This document shows, piece by piece, positions 15,682-20,783 of a DNA stretch of 20,783 nt. The notes beneath the pieces were generated by a model that had not been told where the DNA came from, did not search any database, and was given only the letters and a program-made list of their open reading frames with translations. The translations under genes were made by a program, and so were the position numbers. Source of the DNA: Tannerella sp. (GTDB taxonomy: Bacteria > Bacteroidota > Bacteroidia > Bacteroidales > Tannerellaceae); assembly GCA_031275525.1 (NCBI GenBank), contig JAISOP010000194.1, forward strand, positions 1 to 20,783, given 5' to 3'. The stretch's first letter is position 1. Every line of letters starts with the position of its first letter.

Positions 15682-15732
15682 CCAAGGCCGGTTTCCCTCG
15701 CCGGCGTAGAATGTTATGAATTCTTGAATCCT
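15682..15732 (+). repeat. 51-bp dispersed repeat, copy B
   Basis: It is the partner of 9857-9907, with three differences in 51 bases by my alignment. Its last two bases (15731-15732) fall inside the stop codon of the AraC-type gene (15731-15733), so the repeat abuts or supplies the end of that gene. Confidence 0.7.
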
Positions 15733-16561
15733 ATTTTCTATACGTTTTCGGCGAGACGCCCGCTATTCTTTTGAAATATTTCCCGAAGAACGACTGCGAG
15801 GGGAAGTTCAGTTCGTCGCTGATTTGTTGGATGGTCATGTTGGTGGACTTAAGCAGCGCCTTGGCTTCGAGCATGACGTAGTTATCAATCCATTCGCCAG
15901 CCGATGCGCCGCTGCTGTTCCGGATGACCTTCGACAGGTACTTGGGCGTCAGGCACAGCCGGTCGGCATAGAAGCCCACATTGCGCTGTTCACGGAAATG
16001 TTCCCGCACCAGGTTCATGAACCTCTCCAAAAGAACCTCCTGTTTACGCGGCAGCACATTGTCCGGCAGTATCTTCAACCGGTACGTCATCGTGTAGTAA
16101 AACGCCAGCGTCAGGTGTTTAACTATTTCCCGGCGCACCGGAATAGCTTCCACTTCCTGGGTTTTTTTCAACAAATGATAATAGTCCAGGGCCGTTTTCA
16201 GTTCCCGGCTGTTCAGCGGAAGGCAGGGAGTGTCCACAAAGGCGAGCCACAGCGAAAGACGCTCCTGCATGTTGGTCAGCAGATCGTCGGCAAACCGGCG
16301 GGACAGGATGACAATAAAACCCGAAAAATCCTCGCTGACCTGCTCATACTGCAACACCTCGCCCGGACGCGACACCGTGATGCTCGGCGTTTGTGAAATA
16401 TAGGGTTTCCGGTTGACACGTCCTTTGGCGTACCCCTTCGTGCAAACAACGGCAACCGTCATGTTCAGGTTAAAGGTATAGGTATATGGAGCGTCAGCCA
16501 CGAGGTCGTCTATCAAAAAGAAATCTTTTCCTACGGAATACATTTTATACATCCTGTCCAA
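15731..16561 (-). CDS. AraC-family transcriptional regulator
   Basis: This is a 276-residue DNA-binding regulator. Residues of about 25-95 form an N-terminal cupin-like sensing domain (YTYTFNLNMTVAVV, then ISQTPSITVSRPGEV, the 'anti-inhibition' type of strand). Residues of about 175-276 form the double helix-turn-helix domain. The first HTH is around VGFYADRLCLTPKYLSKVIR (195-214), and the second around MTIQQISDELNFPSQSFFGKYF (242-263) with the signature FKRIAGVSPKTYRK at the end. It lies upstream of the GH36 gene on the same strand, with a gap of 271 bases, so it may control the GH36-DUF5107 pair; that link is inference. The first Met could be 1, 4 or 7. Related AraC proteins in Bacteroidales also regulate unrelated genes. 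Confidence 0.92.
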   Translation of the reverse strand: MDRMYKMYSVGKDFFLIDDLVADAPYTYTFNLNMTVAVVCTKGYAKGRVNRKPYISQTPSITVSRPGEVLQYEQVSEDFSGFIVILSRRFADDLLTNMQERLSLWLAFVDTPCLPLNSRELKTALDYYHLLKKTQEVEAIPVRREIVKHLTLAFYYTMTYRLKILPDNVLPRKQEVLLERFMNLVREHFREQRNVGFYADRLCLTPKYLSKVIRNSSGASAGEWIDNYVMLEAKALLKSTNMTIQQISDELNFPSQSFFGKYFKRIAGVSPKTYRK

Positions 16562-16763
16562 TTTAAACTCCCCGGTTAAGGGTTGTATGAAAGGAAAGAT
16601 TTAACCGACCCGCCGGAGGTAAACTATAGGGCTGACAGGAAATTCCATCATGCGAATTCGACCTCTGTCGGCCAAACTGAGGATACTAAACAGTAAGTAA
16701 TAAACCTGATTAGGGGTATTGTACACAACAGTTTTCGGTTAAATCAATCCAAAAAGTAAGGGA

Positions 16764-16771
16764 CAAAGATA
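16764..16771 (-). promoter_or_regulatory. Possible -7 box (TATCTTTG) upstream of the AraC gene
   Basis: On the minus strand this reads TATCTTTG, an exact Bacteroidota -7 consensus, pointing at the AraC gene about 200 bases away. No -33 TTTG was found at the normal spacing, and the long leader weakens the case. The same bases overlap the start of the transposase-like fragment on the other strand. Confidence 0.25.
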
Positions 16772-16833
16772 TGGAAAGAAATTTATTTATCGGGATGGAT
16801 TTCTCGAAAAAGACATTAGTTGTCATGCACGGC
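16771..16833 (+). pseudogene. N-terminal fragment resembling an IS110-family transposase
   Basis: The frame starting at 16771 reads MERNLFIGMDFSKKTLVVM. This resembles the start of IS110/IS1111 DEDD transposases, where the Asp in 'GxDxSK' is the first catalytic residue. The match covers only about 18 codons. After that the frame runs into the frdB terminator and then antisense to frdB, so the rest of the open frame is not a protein. It looks like an element remnant cut off near 16815-16835, but the match is short and chance resemblance is possible. Confidence 0.35.
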
Positions 16834-16835
16834 AC

Positions 16836-16872
16836 AAAAAAAAGAGCCGTTGCTTTTTGCGCCGGCTCTTTT
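16836..16872 (-). terminator. Rho-independent terminator of the frdCAB operon
   Basis: On the minus strand AAAAGAGCCG pairs perfectly with CGGCTCTTTT (16863-16872 with 16840-16849), with a 13-base loop and a run of eight T after the stem start (16836-16843). It lies 20 bases beyond the frdB stop. Confidence 0.87.
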
Positions 16873-16892
16873 CCATACGGTTTTGTTGAGTG

Positions 16893-17648
16893 TCAATCTT
16901 TCAGTTTGGCCGAGAGGAACTCGCGGTTGAGGCGGGCGATGTTCGTGACCGAGATACTCTTCGGGCATTCCGCTTCGCACGCACGGGTGTTGGTACAGTT
17001 GCCGAAGCCCAGCTCGTCCATCCTGGCCACCATTGCCCTGGCGCGGCGGGCGGCTTCGACGCGTCCCTGCGGAAGCAGGGCCAGCTGGCTCACCTTGGCC
17101 GATACGAACAGCATCGCCGAACCGTTTTTGCAGGCCGCTGCACAGGCGCCGCAGCCGATACAGGCCGCCGCGTCCATGGCCAGGTCGGCCTTCTCTTTCG
17201 GAACGGGTATCGCGTTGGCGTCGGGCACGCCGCCGGTGTTTACCGACACGAAGCCGCCGGCCTGCATGATTTTGTCGTACGCCTGGCGGTCGACCGTCAG
17301 GTCGCGTATGACCGGGAAACCGGCCGACCGCCACGGCTCAACCGTAATCGTCGCTCCGTCCCTGAACTTGCGCATGTGGAGCTGGCAGGTCGTGATTTCC
17401 GTATCCGGTCCGTGCGGATGGCCGTCGATGTAGAGCGAACACATCCCGCAGATGCCTTCGCGGCAGTCGTGGTCAAAAAATACCGGCTCCCTGCCCTGGC
17501 TGATCAACTGCTCGTTGAGCACATCCAGCATTTCGAGGAAAGAACTGCCCTGCGAAATGCCCTTCAGCTGATACGTCTCGAAAGCGCCTTTTTCCTTCGG
17601 CCCCCGCTGACGCCATACCTTTAATGTTATATCTATATTCCTGTCCAT
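16893..17648 (-). CDS. frdB: Fumarate reductase / succinate dehydrogenase iron-sulfur subunit
   Basis: It passes electrons between quinol-oxidising FrdC and the FAD site of FrdA. The start at 17648 gives 251 residues (MDRNIDITLKVWRQ). The longer open frame to 17843 would overlap frdA and adds an Arg-rich non-homologous tail, so it is rejected. The plant-type 2Fe-2S site uses Cys62, 67, 70 and 88 (CREGICGMC ... C). The 4Fe-4S and 3Fe-4S clusters use CIGCGACAAAC (Cys163, 166, 169, 173) and CTNTRACEAEC (Cys218, 224, 228). This layout is that of Bacteroides-type enzymes. The gene starts 14 bases after the frdA stop and is the last gene of the operon. Confidence 0.96.
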   Translation of the reverse strand: MDRNIDITLKVWRQRGPKEKGAFETYQLKGISQGSSFLEMLDVLNEQLISQGREPVFFDHDCREGICGMCSLYIDGHPHGPDTEITTCQLHMRKFRDGATITVEPWRSAGFPVIRDLTVDRQAYDKIMQAGGFVSVNTGGVPDANAIPVPKEKADLAMDAAACIGCGACAAACKNGSAMLFVSAKVSQLALLPQGRVEAARRARAMVARMDELGFGNCTNTRACEAECPKSISVTNIARLNREFLSAKLKD

Positions 17649-17662
17649 TGTCGTTCGCTTTT

Positions 17663-19603
<1,941 letters not shown>

Positions 19604-19624
19604 ACTGATTTCATTGAAGGATGA

Positions 19625-20344
19625 TTATTGACAAGCCGCGCCGCAGCAAAGGCTTTTCGCGTAGAAGAAGAGCGTCACGAAGGCGAATCCGAGGAAAATG
19701 AGCGTCACGACCCCGTCGGCGAACCATTTCCAGCGCTTCACCCAAAGACCGTTGCTCCATCCCAGGGTCTGGAAGGCGCTCCACACGCCGTGCGTCAGGT
19801 GGAACCACAGGGCGGCATACCACACCAGGTAAGCCGCCACCACCCAGAGCCGGCTGAAATAGTAGCCAATAAAAGCCGCCCCGTCCTGGGGCGAGAGGAG
19901 TACGCCGTCGCCCAACAGGGGCGCCACTTCGTGATGCCCCGTCAGTTCGGCAAACATCATTTTGTACCAGAACTGGCTGAAGTGCAGCAGCAGCCCTCCC
20001 ACGACGATCAGCCCCAGCACGAACATGTTTTGCGAAGCCCAGCTCACGCCCGCGGGACGCTTGTTGACCGCATACCGGTCGCTACCGCGTGCCCGGCGGT
20101 TTTGCAGCGTCAGCATAATGGCATACAGGAAATGAATGGCGATGAGGGCGCCCAGGCCCACCGTCGCAGCAACGGCATACCAGTTGGCGCCCAGCAGTCC
20201 GCAGATCGTATTGTACGCCTCGGACGAAAAGACGGCCGTCACATTCATGCACAAATGAAACAGCAGGAATAAAACCAGCGCGGTACCGGAAATACTCATG
20301 ACCAGTTTTCTCCCGATTGAAGAATGAAGTAACCACATATACAA
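19625..20344 (-). CDS. frdC: Fumarate reductase diheme cytochrome b subunit
   Basis: This membrane anchor oxidises menaquinol and feeds electrons through two hemes b to FrdB. The 239 residues form five hydrophobic helices (about 12-38, 52-80, 105-128, 158-186 and 206-230). His30, His71, His121 and His182 sit in four of these helices and are the likely heme ligands, matching the Wolinella-type single-subunit diheme anchor. The start may be Met1 or Met3; both precede the first helix. It is the first gene of the operon: a -7 box is 46 bases upstream, and frdA follows after 21 bases. Confidence 0.94.
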   Translation of the reverse strand: MYMWLLHSSIGRKLVMSISGTALVLFLLFHLCMNVTAVFSSEAYNTICGLLGANWYAVAATVGLGALIAIHFLYAIMLTLQNRRARGSDRYAVNKRPAGVSWASQNMFVLGLIVVGGLLLHFSQFWYKMMFAELTGHHEVAPLLGDGVLLSPQDGAAFIGYYFSRLWVVAAYLVWYAALWFHLTHGVWSAFQTLGWSNGLWVKRWKWFADGVVTLIFLGFAFVTLFFYAKSLCCGAACQ

Positions 20345-20389
20345 ATTAAAGTTTTAGTTATGAAATAATCAAATGCTTTTTCGATGCGG

Positions 20390-20397
20390 CAAAGATA
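20390..20397 (-). promoter_or_regulatory. -7 promoter box of the frdCAB operon (TATCTTTG)
   Basis: On the minus strand this reads TATCTTTGCCG, an exact match to the Bacteroidota -7 consensus, 46 bases upstream of the frdC ATG. A clear -33 TTTG was not found at 19-21 bases. Confidence 0.6.
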
Positions 20398-20591
20398 CGA
20401 CAAAATACAAGACAGCACGTGGCGGATTATGGAAAATTTTCCGTATTCCGCCGTTATAATGGCGAGCGGTTAGTGGGGAATTGAGAATTGAGAATGAAAG
20501 AATTGTTGTTACTTCCGGCGGGCTGTATGCATTATTTTCACTAACCACTCACCACTCCTGTGTAACAAAATCATCAAACGCTTCTATTCCA

Positions 20592-20637
20592 TTGTCTGAA
20601 CTGTGATTTATGTGATTTGTATGATTTATATGATTTG
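20592..20637 (+). repeat. Period-9 TGTGATTTA repeat, copy 2
   Basis: TTGTCTGAAC is followed by four units: TGTGATTTA, TGTGATTTG, TATGATTTA and TATGATTTG. It has the same leader and orientation as 44-80. Confidence 0.6.
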
Positions 20638-20713
20638 AGCGACAGCCTGCCGAAAAGGGCCCGTCGGCCTCGGGCGGTGAGCCGTTAAGCAGCGAAGGGA
20701 AGGCGTCAAAATA

Positions 20714-20783
20714 TTAGTGGTTAGTGGTTAGTGGTTAGTGAAAAACGCCCACTTATCACTAACCACTAACCGCTAACCACTAA
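20714..20783. repeat. TTAGTGG repeat forming a 27-bp inverted repeat
   Basis: The left arm (20714-20740) is three TTAGTGG units plus TTAGTG. The right arm (20757-20783) is its reverse complement with one mismatch. The loop is 16 bases. It runs to the end of the window and may continue. Confidence 0.75.

Larger units (their letters stand above)
20398..20783. other. Intergenic stretch with repeats
   Basis: No gene is seen. It contains GAATTGAGAATTGAGAAT near 20480, a second period-9 repeat (20592-20637) and a terminal TTAGTGG inverted repeat (20714-20783). Short TTAGTGG/CCACTAA motifs also occur near 20470 and 20540. Confidence 0.5.

Noticed and set aside
15620..15730. Terminator for the AraC gene
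   Set aside because: GC-rich arms (GCCGG/CCGGC) are present, but stems are only about 5 bp and no good T-run follows at the right distance on the minus strand.
16834..17433. Continuation of the transposase-like frame
   Set aside because: It runs through the frdB terminator and antisense to the well-supported frdB gene.

Overview
The window looks like a chromosomal segment of a Bacteroidales bacterium (phylum Bacteroidota), probably an anaerobic, propionate-producing gut or environmental species. Four things point there: Bacteroidota-type -7 promoter boxes (TAnnTTTG, for example TACCTTTG before mce and TATCTTTG before frdC); a frdCAB fumarate reductase with a Bacteroides/Wolinella-type diheme cytochrome b; the gene order mce-mmdA-OadG-biotin carrier-mmdB; and a lipoprotein of the DUF5107/TPR kind plus a secreted protein with a C-terminal domain typical of Bacteroidales. 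Genus cannot be fixed from the sequence alone.

Layout. 1-1081: repeat-rich intergenic DNA with a terminator for an upstream gene, a 10-bp GC hairpin and a promoter-led small ORF that runs through a run of 13 C. 1082-2377: a secreted protein of unknown function with its own terminator. 2378-2802: repeats. 2803-4845: polyphosphate kinase ppk1. 5026-9755: a propionate/sodium-pump operon (methylmalonyl-CoA epimerase, decarboxylase alpha, OadG-like with a lamin-tail domain, biotin carrier, beta) closed by a strong terminator. 9756-10348: a gene-free stretch with a dispersed repeat, a perfect 28-bp hairpin and a 41-bp tandem array. 10349-16561, minus strand: AraC regulator, GH36-type alpha-galactosidase and a large DUF5107/TPR lipoprotein. 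16771-16833: a possible fragment of an IS110-type transposase. 16893-20344, minus strand: frdC-frdA-frdB. 20345-20783: the frd promoter and repeats.

Functional theme. Two core modules belong to one fermentation route. Fumarate reductase makes succinate. The epimerase and the biotin-dependent decarboxylase then turn methylmalonyl-CoA into propionyl-CoA while pumping Na+. Methylmalonyl-CoA mutase and the CoA transferase are not in the window. The minus-strand carbohydrate genes look like a small galactoside-use locus without SusC/SusD.

The most unusual content is non-coding: a 41-bp array whose two ends mirror each other, a 28-bp perfect inverted repeat, a cluster of five GACGTC palindromes upstream of mmdA, several dispersed repeat families, and the C13 tract. 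If that tract were one base shorter, a small ORF would join a long open frame (about 154 codons).
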